Of a DNA stretch of 64,000 bases, positions 1 through 10,620 are shown one piece after another (positions within the stretch are counted from its first letter, which is position 1; each line of letters begins with the position of its first letter). The position numbers and the translations under genes were made by a program. The notes beneath the pieces are model-generated. The model was not told where the DNA came from. It saw nothing but the letters and a program-made list of their open reading frames with translations, and made no database searches. Origin of the DNA: Arabidopsis thaliana (Eukaryota; Streptophyta; Magnoliopsida; Brassicales; Brassicaceae). Where the stretch lies: contig NC_003074.8 in NCBI RefSeq assembly GCF_000001735.4, forward strand, positions 14,701,261-14,765,260, written 5' to 3'.

Positions 1-369
1 AGGGTGTTATTACCAGGTTCTTAAATAGATTTTAAAACGACGCGATGATTGGTCCCAGATCAATGTAACGGTTTAGTTAAAAATATAATTGTCAACTCTT
101 TTATAATAAGATGTACGAAGCATACGTACAAATGAAAACATTTATCAAAGTTACGTACAGACAACAACGTCTACTTACAAAAAGTTGAATGATAAGTAAA
201 ACCGATAATACGAGGTCCACAAACGTTCGTACACACAATAACGTACAAACAAAATAATATTTAAAATAAAAATTAGACTGATAAAAAGATTTCCAAAAAA
301 CGTACGTAGAAAATCGTCCAAAAGCACAGAAACGTAAACTCTAACCATCGCGAGTAAAAAAGTCATCGA
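1..369. other. AT-rich non-coding DNA beyond a MULE relic
   Basis: I see no gene here. The stretch follows the stop codon of the minus-strand MULE fragment at 370-490. A short hydrophobic minus-strand reading frame (175-366) has no recognisable family and no coding context. Dinucleotide use is odd: CG and GTAC are frequent, while GC and TG are scarce. Confidence 0.5.
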
Positions 370-490
370 CTAAATAGGGTTTTTGCATGTCTTCTTGTTA
401 TGACCGGTTTTCCAACATCTTGTACACTGATTAGGAATGAGTCTTTTCTGCCTCTTTTTCTGAAAGTTGTAAAACCTTAGTATCTTAGTT
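370..490 (-). pseudogene. C-terminal zinc-knuckle fragment of a MULE transposase
   Basis: On the minus strand, a basic stretch (KKRQKR) leads into CTRCWKTGHNKKTC, which is a CCHC zinc knuckle with the spacing C-x2-C-x4-H-x4-C. The frame stops eight codons later (TAG at 372-370). A zinc knuckle close to the C-terminus is typical of MuDR-type transposases, where it binds nucleic acid. Nothing upstream in this frame is recognisable, because Athila sequence starts near 514, so only the last exon survives. A gag zinc knuckle is the alternative, but gag proteins rarely end this soon after it. Confidence 0.5.
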
Positions 491-513
491 AAAATAAAGT
501 AAAAATTGCATAG

Positions 514-2143
514 CAGTTAGGATGTTCAGTATAACCCATTTGTTCAGTATAACCAAGGTTATGTCCCAAAGCTGCTGTTTAATGGAGGCTACCAACAGCA
601 GAATCCACCACCAGGGTTCACTGAACAACCATAACAAGCCTCAGCAGCTCAAGATCCTGAAATTAAGCAACTCATTCAACAAATCATTCAAGAACAAGCT
701 ACTAGCGCTATGGCTTTTGACAAGAAGATAGCTGAATTACACAACAAGATCGATTGTTCTTACAACGATCTAAATGTCAAGTTCGAAGCTTTGTATTCCA
801 AAATCAAGTATGTGGAGAGTCAATTTGCATCAACATCTGCTCCGAAGCATCCTCAGCAACTTCCTGGGAAAGCAGTCCAGAATCCTAAGGATTATGCTAC
901 TGCAAATGCTATCACAATCCACCAAGAAGATGAGTCTCCACCAAATCATCAGACTCCCAATACTGAGGACAACATGATTCAAGAAGGGGGGGATTCAACT
1001 CAAATTGCTGCACCTGCCACCTAGCAATTCATCTGGATTATAGAGCACACACCTTTGCTGAATACTCACCATTCTGGAAAAAAATTCAAAATTGAAAAAC
1101 TCAAGAAAGGTCAGAATCAAGAGATGATTAGCAGTGCCACCACCCAAGAAACTTACAAGAAGAAAGTCATCCAAGAAAAGCTTGATGATCCCGGTTCATT
1201 CACTCTGCCATGCTCTCTAGGATCATTGACATTCAATAAGTGCCTTTGTGATTTGGGAGCATTTGTTAGCCTTATGCCTCTCTCTACTGCCAAAAGGCAA
1301 GGGATCATGGAATACAAGTTCTACAACTTAGCTTTACTCTTAGCTGATGGTTCTGTTGCACATCCTCATGGTCTAATAGAAAATTTGCCTGTCAAGATTG
1401 GAAATGTTGATATACCTACAGATTTTGTGGTATTGGACGTAGATGAAGAAGGCAAGGATCCCCTGATCCTAGGCAAACCATTCTTAGCTTCTGCTGGAGC
1501 AGTCATAGATGTCAGGAATGGAAAAATTAATCTGAACCTTGAAAAAGGCATCAAGATGAAGTTTGACATCAGAAAAGCTTCAGGGAAATCAACAACAGGA
1601 GGTTAGAATTTTGGGATTCAGGACATGGATGTTGATGAAGAAACAGAAGCTGGAACCTCACCAAGAGTTAACTATACTTCTCAACTCAGCAAGCGGAAGA
1701 GAACTTTTGACCACAAGAAGAGAGCAATATAAGGGTTAGCTCAAACTGAAGATCCTACAAAAGATGACTCGTATGAGATAAGAAAAAAATTTAACTGCCA
1801 AAGTAGAGTCATAGAGAAATTATCTTCAAGGGTGATGAAGCTGAAAGATCAACATGGATGTTTGAAAAAAGAGTTAATAAGTTTTCAAATGGTATTGATC
1901 CAGAGAAGATGGAAACTGCACTAGCTATCAAAGAGAACGAAGATTTCACAACAGAAGCGTTTGCACCAGAAGATTAGAAAGGAGTTCACTTAGAGGAAAG
2001 AAGCCTAGAAAGCAAGTTGTTGACTGAGGAGGAAACCCCTATTCCGACTTATTCTCCAGGAGTGCCTAAACAGCCCACCAACCCCTCTGCTGAAAAAGAA
2101 CACTTGATTCATGATTCTGTTCTTCAAGAACTCCTGGAGCTCT
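514..2143 (+). pseudogene. Athila-type gag and aspartic protease, interrupted
   Basis: This is the 5' part of the internal region of an Athila-lineage Ty3/gypsy retrotransposon. The gag end (about 514-1023) is Gln/Pro-rich, followed by a coiled region and the Athila-type sequence LPGKAVQNPKDYATANAITI. The protease (1055-1606) has the active-site-like stretch [13 protein letters not shown] and the later ILGKPFL motif that form the retropepsin fold. A TAG at 1022-1024 separates gag from protease. Several stops follow 1606, so no polyprotein can be made. At 2143 the frame is cut by the Tekay-type insertion and resumes at 10301. No reverse transcriptase or integrase follows in either part. Confidence 0.8.
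2139..2143. repeat. Target-site duplication GCTCT, left copy
   Basis: The five bases GCTCT lie immediately before the left LTR (TGTAACACC). The same five bases follow the right LTR at 10296-10300. This proves a single integration into the Athila sequence. Confidence 0.93.
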
Positions 2144-3492
2144 TGTAACACCCCAAAATTTGGTAGAATTTTGAAAGTATTACTAAAAATAATATAATAA
2201 AAATACTAAAATTCAATATTGTATAATGTTTTTTAAAATCATAAAAACTCCAAATATCGAAAACAAAATAATTTAAATCAAGAAAAATCTACCAAGTCTC
2301 GCTTTACGATTGAACGAAAAACTTTAAACCTCAGTTGCTCGCTCCACCTCCTCAATGTCCTCTGCACGGAATCAAAACTTATATGAGCAAAACTTTGCCC
2401 AGTGAGACTACAAATCCGATGAACAAGTACCAACACGGTCTGATCCTGTACAGAATAATATTCACGTGTTGGTACTAATAGACATAAATTTTAATTTAAT
2501 TAATTTGAAATAAAGTAAACACATCAGAGCTTATACTATCAAAACTATATTATCAAATCAGCATAACAGAATAATATCAACAACACAGAATATTAACATC
2601 AGAACAGAACGACCAGATATCCAGCAATATGTGTCGGAATGGTACAACCCCAGCAATGGTTGACCCAAACCGTATACTAACAAAATATTTTCATAATATA
2701 CTCGATAGGGATGCTGGCCCCTATCAAGGTGATAAGGAAGTACGGTCCACGACATTAACCGACCTCAATACCACTAACAGACTAACAAAATACGGAATAC
2801 ATCTGTTGGCGATGCCGGCCGTCACAGATTGCTCAATAGAGCTAGCTAAATTAGAGTCGCATGCTAATACTGGTCTTAACAGAATGACATATTTCATTAT
2901 GAGAAACATATTCAGAATTATCACCCTAAATAACTAACCAGTTTTCAAAATTCACATATTCCAATAATTCAAATTTTGTTTCTATTTTCTTCCCAAATAT
3001 TTTGCAAATATACATCAAATCTTATCAGAATAACATATCTTAAGAAGGCTGAAAGCAACCCAATACTAAAGAGTCGACAACTGAAGTCACAACCAACCTA
3101 AACAGCCACAAAATCCGGTCACAAAATATCAACAAATATTCAAATTGGCATTGAGGCAAAAAGGATCTAAGAAACTCACCAAAAGTCTCAAATTGATTAT
3201 GGTTTCGGCTTCTAGTTCGCTGGGGCTTTAAAACACATATATATACGATATATTAGGGTTAAGGAACAAGGATTTGAATTGCCAAAAACTTCTCTTCAGT
3301 TTCGGAAAAGATAAACTCGAATTTCTCTCATTTTCCACGTTTTTGCACTTTACTCCTCTGATTTTTCTCTATTTACATATTTCGCCCAGACTTTTGAATA
3401 TCTCAAAAATCTTCCTGAAATCAGACTATTTCAAAATGATCAATTTAACCCAAAATCTGATCCTATATTTTCTTTTAATTTTGGATGTTACA
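2144..3492 (-). repeat. 3' LTR of the Tekay-type element, with internal deletion
   Basis: This LTR starts TGTAACACCCC and ends GGATGTTACA. It is 1349 bp, against 2039 bp for its partner at 8257-10295. Both ends align well; the difference is one missing block that corresponds to about 9154-9846 of the other copy, with the junction near 3042. Confidence 0.92.
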
Positions 3493-3511
3493 ATTCCACC
3501 TCCCTTAAGCA
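3493..3511 (-). other. Polypurine tract
   Basis: On the minus strand this reads CTTAAGGGAGGTGGAAT directly before the 3' LTR, the expected place for plus-strand DNA priming. Confidence 0.8.
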
Positions 3512-3544
3512 GAATTCATCCTCGAATTCAAAGATTTACCTGAA

Positions 3545-3725
3545 ACAGAAGGGGATATTTCTTTTTCATTTCAGACTCCAACTCCCATGTCGCTTCCTGG
3601 GTGCCATGATTCGTCCACAGAATCTTAACAAGGGTAATAGATTTTCTCCTAAGCTCTTTCACTCTAGTCTCCAGTATCTGAACTGGTTCTTCTTCATAAC
3701 TCAAGTCTTCTTGAATTTGTAACGA
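3545..3725 (-). pseudogene. Chromodomain end of the Tekay-type integrase
   Basis: This part is in frame with the integrase C-terminus but is separated from it by a TAA at 3726-3728. It encodes the chromodomain core, including LVKILWTNHGTQEATWE, in which the aromatic residues that would bind methylated histone H3 are partly kept. Chromodomains of this group direct integration to heterochromatin, which fits a pericentromeric site. The frame ends just before the polypurine tract. Confidence 0.8.
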
Positions 3726-4681
3726 TTAAAAGTTCACCACATGAGATGGGTCATGATGATACTTTCTCAACATCGATACGTGGAAAACATTATGCACTTG
3801 CCCCAACTCTGAAGGTAATTCTAAGCGGTAAGCTACACTTTCCACACGTTCGAGAATCATAAAAGGACCAATAAAACGCGGCTTTAACTTTCCTGACTGT
3901 CCAAATCGAACCTTACCTTTTATAGGTTGAAATTTAATAAATACTTGATCGCCTACCTGAAATTTCAAATCTCGCCTTTGACGGTCTACATAACTTTTTT
4001 GACGGTCTTGTGCAGCTTTCATCCTATCTCTGATCAGCCTCAATTTTTCATTGGTTTCTAAGATTAACTCAGGACCAATACCAGAAGTTTCTCCAGCTTC
4101 TGCCTAACATAAAAGTGTACGACATGGCCTACCGTATAAAGCCTCGTATGGTGCCATACCGATACTCGCATGGAAGCTATTATTATAAGTAAACTCAATC
4201 AATGGCAACGACCTCTCCCATGACTGGTTACTATCTAAAACACATGATCTCAACATATCCTCTAGTGTTTGTATAGTCCTTTCAGACTGTCCATCTGTCT
4301 GAGGATGATAAGGCAGTACTAAAATGTAGTTTTGTACCCAATACCTGATGTAAGCTACTCCAAAAATGTGAAGTAAACTTTGGATCACGATCTGAGACAA
4401 TGATACTCGGGACACCATGCAACCTCACAATTTCTTCCACGTAGATCTTTTCTAGTCGGGCTGAAGAGAATGTCTTCTTTACTGGTAGAAAATGGGCTGA
4501 CTTGGTGAGTCGATATACTATTACCCAAATCGAGTCATTTCCCTTCTGCGACCTTGGTATTCCTGTGACAAAATCCATAGAAACTTTCTCCCATTTCCAC
4601 TCTGGGATAGGTAATGGTTGTAGTTTACCACTAGGCTTCTGATGCTCAATTTCTACCTGCTGGCATACAAAATATCACCCT
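3726..4681 (-). pseudogene. Integrase of the Tekay-type element
   Basis: The pieces read as an rve-type integrase. The catalytic acidic residues lie in [14 protein letters not shown] and the [10 protein letters not shown] stretch. A GPF/Y-type module (KPRFIGPFMI) and HNVFHVSMLRKY follow in 3726-4043. The H2C2 zinc-binding region expected before 4579 is mostly missing, and at least two frameshifts separate the pieces (near 4280 and 4100). The protein would cut and join element DNA to the host genome, but this copy is dead. Confidence 0.85.
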
Positions 4682-6199
4682 TCATACCATTCCAATGATA
4701 AAAAGGTTTAAGTGTTTGATACATCTTAGGCACACACAATCTACCTTTAAAAGATAACACTGCGTCGTCTCTAAGATTGATCCTAGCTGACGAAAATCCT
4801 CGGGTTTTTCACAAACAGGACCGAATTTACCATCTTGCCTCTGAGCATCCCGAATACGTGCTAGTAAATTCGACTCAATACCCAATGTTGCAAGAAATCC
4901 AAATTTTTCCTCTCGGATAGAAATGTGAAACTGACTCATCTGCTCTATTAAGTTCCATTGCGATCTAAGAGATGCCACAGTTACTTGCTTTCTACTCAAA
5001 GCATCAGCAACCACATTAGCCTTTCCTGGATGATATAGAATTTCACAGTCATAGTCACTTAGCAATTCAATCCATCTTCTTTGTCTAAGATTCAACTCCT
5101 TCTGCGAGAACAAATACTTTAGACTCTTGTGATCTGTGAATATTTGCACATTTTCACCATATAGATATTGACGCCACAACTTAAGTGCAAAAATTATTGC
5201 AGCCAACTCAATGTCATGTGTAGGATAGTTGACCTCATGTTTATGTACTTGTCTAGATGCATAAGCGATCACCTTATTTTCTTGCATCAATACACAGCCC
5301 AAACCTGACAAGGAAGCATCGGTGTACATCACATACCTTACACCAGGTCTCGAAAGAGTTAAAACTGGAGCAGAAGTTAACCTTTTCTTTAATGCTCTAA
5401 AGCTCTGCTCACAAGACTCACTCCAAACAAACGTAACTCCTTTGCAAAGTAGTTGTGTGAGGGGTTTTGCAATTTGAGAAAAATTCTCGATGAATCTTCG
5501 GTAATATCCTGCCAATCCCAGAAAACTACGGATCTCTGACACATTACTTGGCTCCTTCCACTTAGTTACTGCCTCGACTTTAGCGGGATCTACAGCAACA
5601 CCTTCCCTGGATACCAAATGCCTCAAAAATCCTACTTCTTGAAGCCAGAATTCGCACTTGCTTAGTTTAGCATACAACTGCTCTTCTTTCAACCTCCGAA
5701 GTATCAATCTCAAGTGTTCAGCATGTTCTTCTCGACTCTTTGAATACACCAAAATATCATCGATGAACACTATAACAAATTCGTCCAAGTGCGGTCTAAA
5801 TACTCTGTTCATCAAATCCATGAATATAGCTGGAGCATTAGTTAGACCGAAAGGCATAACCACAAACTCAAAATGTCCATATCTGGTCCGAAATGCTGTC
5901 TTAGAGATATCACCATCCCGGATTCGCACTTGGTGATAGCCTGATCGTAAATCAATCTTTGAAAACCAATTTGCTCCTTGAAGCTGATCAAGTAGATCGT
6001 CGATCCTAGGTAGGGGATACTTGTTTTTTATCGTGACTTGATTTAATTGCCGGTAGTCAATGCACAACTTCATACTACCATCCTTCTTCTTCACAAAAAG
6101 TACAGGTGCACCCCAAGGAGATGAACTAGGACGAATAAACCCTTTCTCAAGTAACTCTATAAGTTGCTTCTTTAACTCTGCAATTTCTGATGGAACCAT
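4682..6199 (-). pseudogene. Reverse transcriptase and RNase H of the Tekay-type element
   Basis: This is the longest open frame of the element (505 codons). Reverse transcriptase motifs run in order: [29 protein letters not shown], the palm motif [10 protein letters not shown] (the YXDD equivalent) and the connection region. An RNase H starts at [14 protein letters not shown] and continues through HDIELAAI and the [10 protein letters not shown] region. It is preserved over its full length, unlike its neighbours. It ends where the integrase zinc-binding region should begin, and a frame change near 6200-6220 cuts it from the protease. Confidence 0.92.
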
Positions 6200-6219
6200 C
6201 CTGTATGGTGCCTTGGATA

Positions 6220-6892
6220 TTAGTGAAGTCCCCGGGATAAGCTCAATTGTAAACTTAACATCACGAGATGGTGGTAAATCTGGTATATCCTCCGGAAAAC
6301 TTCAGTAAAATTCGAGACTACAGGAATATCTTCAAGTTTGGGTGACTGCTTCTCCTCACCAACTAGCACTGCTAAGAAACCCATACATCCTTCATTTATC
6401 AATCTTTCTGCCTTCAAACATGATATAATGGGTAACCGAGGAGTTACTTTAGATCCACAAAACTCAACAATCGAAGAACCTGGAATTTCAAAAGTAATCT
6501 TCCTCCCACGACAATTAAGGTTCGCGAAATGACGAAATAACCAGTCAAAACCCATAATAATATCATCTCCTTTTAAAGGGAGTACAATAAGGTCTGCTGG
6601 AAGAGATACATCTCCTACCAATACCTTAATATCTCTGATTATCCCAAGAGAATGTAATATTCCTCCTCCCGAAGTACGAATAGGCAAACATAGTGGGACT
6701 AACTCCACTCCAGACAATTTTTCAAACTAATCGACAGACATAAAGGAACGGGTGGCACCAGTATCAAAAAGTACGAAAGCAGAATTACCAAGGATGGATA
6801 ACATACCCTGAATAGCATCTGCCTCTTCACTCTCACCCTAATTGCCTAATGCATAGACGCGACTTGCACCAGTTTGACGACCAGGCGCTAGA
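6220..6892 (-). pseudogene. Aspartic protease region of the Tekay-type element
   Basis: The active-site motif FVLFDTGATRSF lies at about 6745-6780, followed by a flap-like region and IIMGFDWL, as in Ty3/gypsy proteases. A stop near 6728 and another near 6838 break the frame. The frame resumes as the open stretch 6717-6220 leading to reverse transcriptase. Confidence 0.85.
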
Positions 6893-8066
6893 TCACAGGT
6901 GACAAAGACCTTGATTCTGAGAAACTTGTGCAGGTTTAGCAAGACCATTATTAGGACAATCCGCTATGAAATGTCCAGCATGACCACAACGAAAACATAC
7001 ATTCTTAGCTCGGTGACACATCTCACTCGAATGATTTGTCCGACCACAATGAGCACATCCTTTGTTAACTCCTTGTGCTGGCCTTGGTTGCATTGTTGAT
7101 TTGCCATATGGAGTTCCACGAACATCTGGACGCTTGTGTCTGTCCACCCGGTTACTGTTTCCTGAAGAGCCACTCCCCACATATGTTGGTGTCTTTTTCT
7201 CATTTCCCTCGACAATGAGAGCACACTCCAACACTCCAACATATGTTGGTAATCTCTCTGGTTCCACCTAATTTCATACCCAAAAGTTATGAAGGTCTGC
7301 AAAATTAAATAATACAGATAAATAATTAACTTAAGTGGTTTTTACTAACCACAACTCTGATGGAGTCTCGAAGTCCATGCTCAAATCGTTTAGCTCTAGA
7401 GTGGTCATCTGGAATAATATGTGCGCCATAACGAGATAAACGATCAAACTCAACTTGGTACTCTCTTACTGTCTTATCTTTTTGCTTGAGCTCCTCAAAT
7501 CTCATCCTCAAGTTTGATCTAACAGACTCTTGGAAGTACAGATCCATAAATGCACCCTGAAAATCATCCCAAGTCATCTCCACACCAAGACGGGAAGTAA
7601 CAATGCTTCTCCACCAATGTTGAGCATCTCCAGCAAGTTGGTGAGTAACCATTCGTAACTTAAAAGCCTTAGGAACCCCCAAATACCCCAGCGCCTCTTT
7701 AACAAGATCAAGCCATTTCTCAGCTTCCAAAGGGTCAGAAGAACCTTCAAATTTCTGCAAGCCGACTTTCTTTTTTAACCTATCTTGTAACACCCAATAG
7801 TCAAGCTGAGGGTTTCCATGTTGAGCCTGAGGAACAACTGCCTAAGGTAGTTGCTGCAACAAAGTCTGCTGGATAGCAGCATTCTGAGCAAACATTTGAT
7901 TCATAGATTGGAGCATTTGTCGCATATCCTCCATTGGAACAGCATTTGGTGGAGGAGGTGGTGGAAATTGAGGACCATTAGGAACATGAGGAGGAGTTCC
8001 TGGAATAGGGACACCTCGACCAGCAGGAGCAACAGGAACACATCTCGCACGCCCACGTCTAGCCAT
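6893..8066 (-). pseudogene. gag of the Tekay-type element
   Basis: The N-terminus (MARRGRAR, then a Pro-rich stretch) starts at 8066. A TAG near 7842 interrupts it. The capsid-like retrotransposon gag domain follows at 7793-7326 (LQKFEGSSDPLEAEKWL, HWWRSI, FDRLSRY). A CCHC zinc knuckle (CFRCGHAGHFIADC) lies at about 6970-7010, with a second, partial one (CAHCGRTNHSSEMC) before it. Gag would form the virus-like particle and package RNA. Breaks at 7842 and near 7310 show it is inactive. Confidence 0.88.
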
Positions 8067-8239
8067 CTGAACGCAATTGAATGAGAAGTTAAACTCTTAG
8101 TTTAGACAAATTTGGTCACAAAAGCTAACAGTTAAACCTCACATTCAAAATCCTATCGCGAGACCAGTAAGATATATATTTTTTATTTTAAAAACAAAAC
8201 CTACGAAGGCTTTTGAAAATCCCAAGGTTTCGTAAAACC

Positions 8240-8253
8240 TGGCTCTGATACCA
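8240..8253 (-). other. Primer-binding site for tRNA-iMet
   Basis: On the minus strand this is TGGTATCAGAGCCA, complementary to the 3' end of plant initiator tRNA-Met. It lies three bases inside the 5' LTR end at 8257. It primes minus-strand DNA synthesis. Confidence 0.92.
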
Positions 8254-8256
8254 AAC

Positions 8257-10295
8257 TGTAACACCCCAAATTCGGTAGAATTTTGAAAGTATTACTAAAA
8301 ATAATATAATAAAAATACTAAAATTCAATAATGTATAATGTTTGAAAATTCATAAAAACACCAAATGTCGAAAACAAAATAATTTCAATCAAGAAAAATC
8401 AACCAAGTCTCGCTTTACGATTGAACTAAAAACTTTAAACCTCAGTTGCACGCTCCACCTCCTCAATGTCCTTTGCACGGAATCAAAACTTATATGAGCG
8501 AAAAATTGCCCAGTGAGACTACAAACCCGACGAACAAGTACCAACACGGTCTGATCCCGTACAGAATAATATTCACGTGTTGGTACTAATAGACATAAAT
8601 TTTAATTTAATTAATTTAAAATAAAGTAAACACATCAGAGCTTATACTACCAAAATTATATTATCAAATCAGCATAACAGAATAATATCAACAGCACAAA
8701 ATATTAACATCAGAACAGAACGACCAAATATCCAGCAATACGTGTCGGAATGGTACAACCCCAACATTGGTTGACCAAAACCGTATACTAACAAAATATT
8801 TACATAATATACTCGATAGGGATGCTGGCCCCTATCAAGGTGATAAGGAAGTACGGTCCACGGTATTAACCGACCTCAATACCACTAACAGACTAACATA
8901 ATACGGAATACATCTGTTGGCGATGCCGGCCGCCACAGATTGCTCAATAGAGCTAGCAAAATTAGAGTCGCATGCTAATACTGGTCTTAACAGAATGACA
9001 TATTTCATTATCAGAATCATATTCAGAATTATCACCCTAAATAATTAATCAAATTTTAGAATTCACATATTCCAATAATTCAAATTTTGTTTCTATTTTC
9101 TTCCCAAATATTTTGCAAATATACATCAAATCTTAACAGAATAACGTATCTTAGTATTATAATTATAACCAAATTAATTATGAAAGCAAACAAATCAATT
9201 TTGAGAATATACAAATAATTCCTTTATTCTTTTTATCACACTCCTAAAATATTATACAAATGTATAATAACTAATAAGGGAGTTAGAACTCACCTGGAAA
9301 AGCTTTAAAAACCGAACGAGTGTTTACATCAATTCTACCCACGCTCCAAATCACCAATTAATTTGCCTAAATTCAACCGTAGATCAGAAAAATAAGTACT
9401 ATATACCATCTGAATGCTAATTTCAATTTCAATCTTAATCAAGTATCAGAAATGACAGAACCTGTTTAAAACAAGCTGAACCGGACCAAATTACTAACCG
9501 CTTAAAATCAGACTCAACCAATTCAAAATTAGATTTCAAACGAGTATTGCCCATAGTCAGAACATTCTAGAACCGGTTTTAAAAGCTTAAGAACCGGCGT
9601 AAATAAATCCCGATTTGACTATGAATCAACAAAAATCAAATATATACCGATCAAATTTCGATCAACTCCGACTTCCGATTGATGATATGTCAGTGGCGTT
9701 GGATTCTTACAAACGAGAGTTTTCTAACAAGATATAGATCAACTCCTAATTCTTTCTGCAAAGAGATTCACCATTAAAGAGCTTAAAGCTCATTTTAAGG
9801 AAGCAAACTGAAAAAGGAAGAAGATGAAGCTTACCTAGAACTCTGAAGAAGGCTGAAAGCAACCCAATACTAAAGAGTCAACAACTGAAGTCACAACTAA
9901 CATAAACAGCCACAAAATCCGGTCACAAAATATCAACAAATATTCAAATTGGCATTGAGGCAAAAATGATCTAAGAAACTCACCAAAAGTCTCAAATTGA
10001 TTATGGTTTCGGCTTCTAGTTTGCTGGGGCTATAAAACACATATATATACGATATATTAGGGTTAAGGAACAAGGATTCGAATTGCCAAAACTTCCCTTC
10101 AGTTTCGGAAAAGATAAACTCGAATTTCTCTCCTTTTCCACGTTTTTTCACTTTAGTCCTCTGATTTTTCTCTATTTACAGATTTTGCCTAGACTTTCGA
10201 ATATCTCAGAAATCTTCCTGAAATCAGACAATTTCAAAATTATCAATTTAACCCAAAATCTGATCTTATATTTTCTTTTAATTTTGGGTGGTACA
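8257..10295 (-). repeat. 5' LTR of the Tekay-type element
   Basis: This LTR runs TGTAACACC to GGTGGTACA on the + strand, 2039 bp, and keeps the block (about 9154-9846) that is missing from the partner LTR. On the minus strand it would carry the promoter. Confidence 0.92.
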
Positions 10296-10300
10296 GCTCT
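10296..10300. repeat. Target-site duplication GCTCT, right copy
   Basis: This is identical to 2139-2143 and adjoins the terminal CA of the LTR. Confidence 0.93.
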
Positions 10301-10620
10301 GGATTGGATATAAAGCTCATGAGGATACAATTGGAAAGTTAACTCACACGATGGAAGAGTTAAATAGCACCATTCTGGAACTTCAAGAAAATGGTTAAAG
10401 GCTACCCCAGCTTTGAAATTGAGGATTCGTCAAAGGAGCCTGGTTGAGAAGAAGAATGGTGCTATTTAACTCTTCCATCGTGTGAGTTAACTTGAATGAT
10501 TCAGGCACTGAATGATTCAAGAGAGGATGCAGAGAGGATGCAGAGAATGCAGAGAATGATTCAGGCACTGAAAATTCAACCACTGAAGATGAGGACTTCT
10601 ATGTTCCTCTCTTTAACTTT
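10301..10620 (+). pseudogene. Continuation of the Athila reading frame, then deletion of pol
   Basis: The frame cut at 2143 resumes here with a helical stretch (HEDTIGKLTHTMEELNSTI) and then stops. It includes a 41-bp perfect inverted repeat (10336-10493) and short direct repeats of AGAATGATTCAGGCACTGAA and GAGAGGATGCA. The reverse transcriptase and integrase that should follow are absent. The sequence passes almost at once into the region normally found downstream of Athila pol. Confidence 0.6.
10336..10493. repeat. Perfect 41-bp inverted repeat with a 76-nt spacer
   Basis: The arms 10336-10376 and 10453-10493 are exact reverse complements, from AAGTTAACTCACACGATGGA to its mirror partner. 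The left arm is Athila coding sequence; the right arm is an inverted copy of it. Confidence 0.93.

Larger units (their letters stand above)
2144..10295 (-). mobile_element. Complete, dead Tekay-type Ty3/gypsy chromovirus
   Basis: This is an LTR retrotransposon on the minus strand. From its 5' end it has an LTR (8257-10295), a tRNA-iMet primer site, gag, protease, reverse transcriptase with RNase H, integrase, a chromodomain, a polypurine tract and the 3' LTR (2144-3492). The domain order and the C-terminal chromodomain place it among the Tekay/Del chromoviruses of plants. LTR ends are TG..CA and the flanks are the 5-bp duplication GCTCT. Stops and frameshifts in gag, protease, integrase and the chromodomain show it cannot make its own proteins. 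It sits inside the Athila gag-protease reading frame, so it is the younger of the two. Confidence 0.93.

Noticed and set aside
175-366. 63-codon minus-strand hydrophobic frame
   Set aside because: It follows a stop codon, has no recognisable family and lies in compositionally odd DNA.
1-490. Whole left edge as reversed (non-complemented) sequence
   Set aside because: 370-490 encodes a sensible zinc knuckle in normal polarity, so an error across the whole stretch is unlikely; only the bias in 1-360 is kept as an observation.
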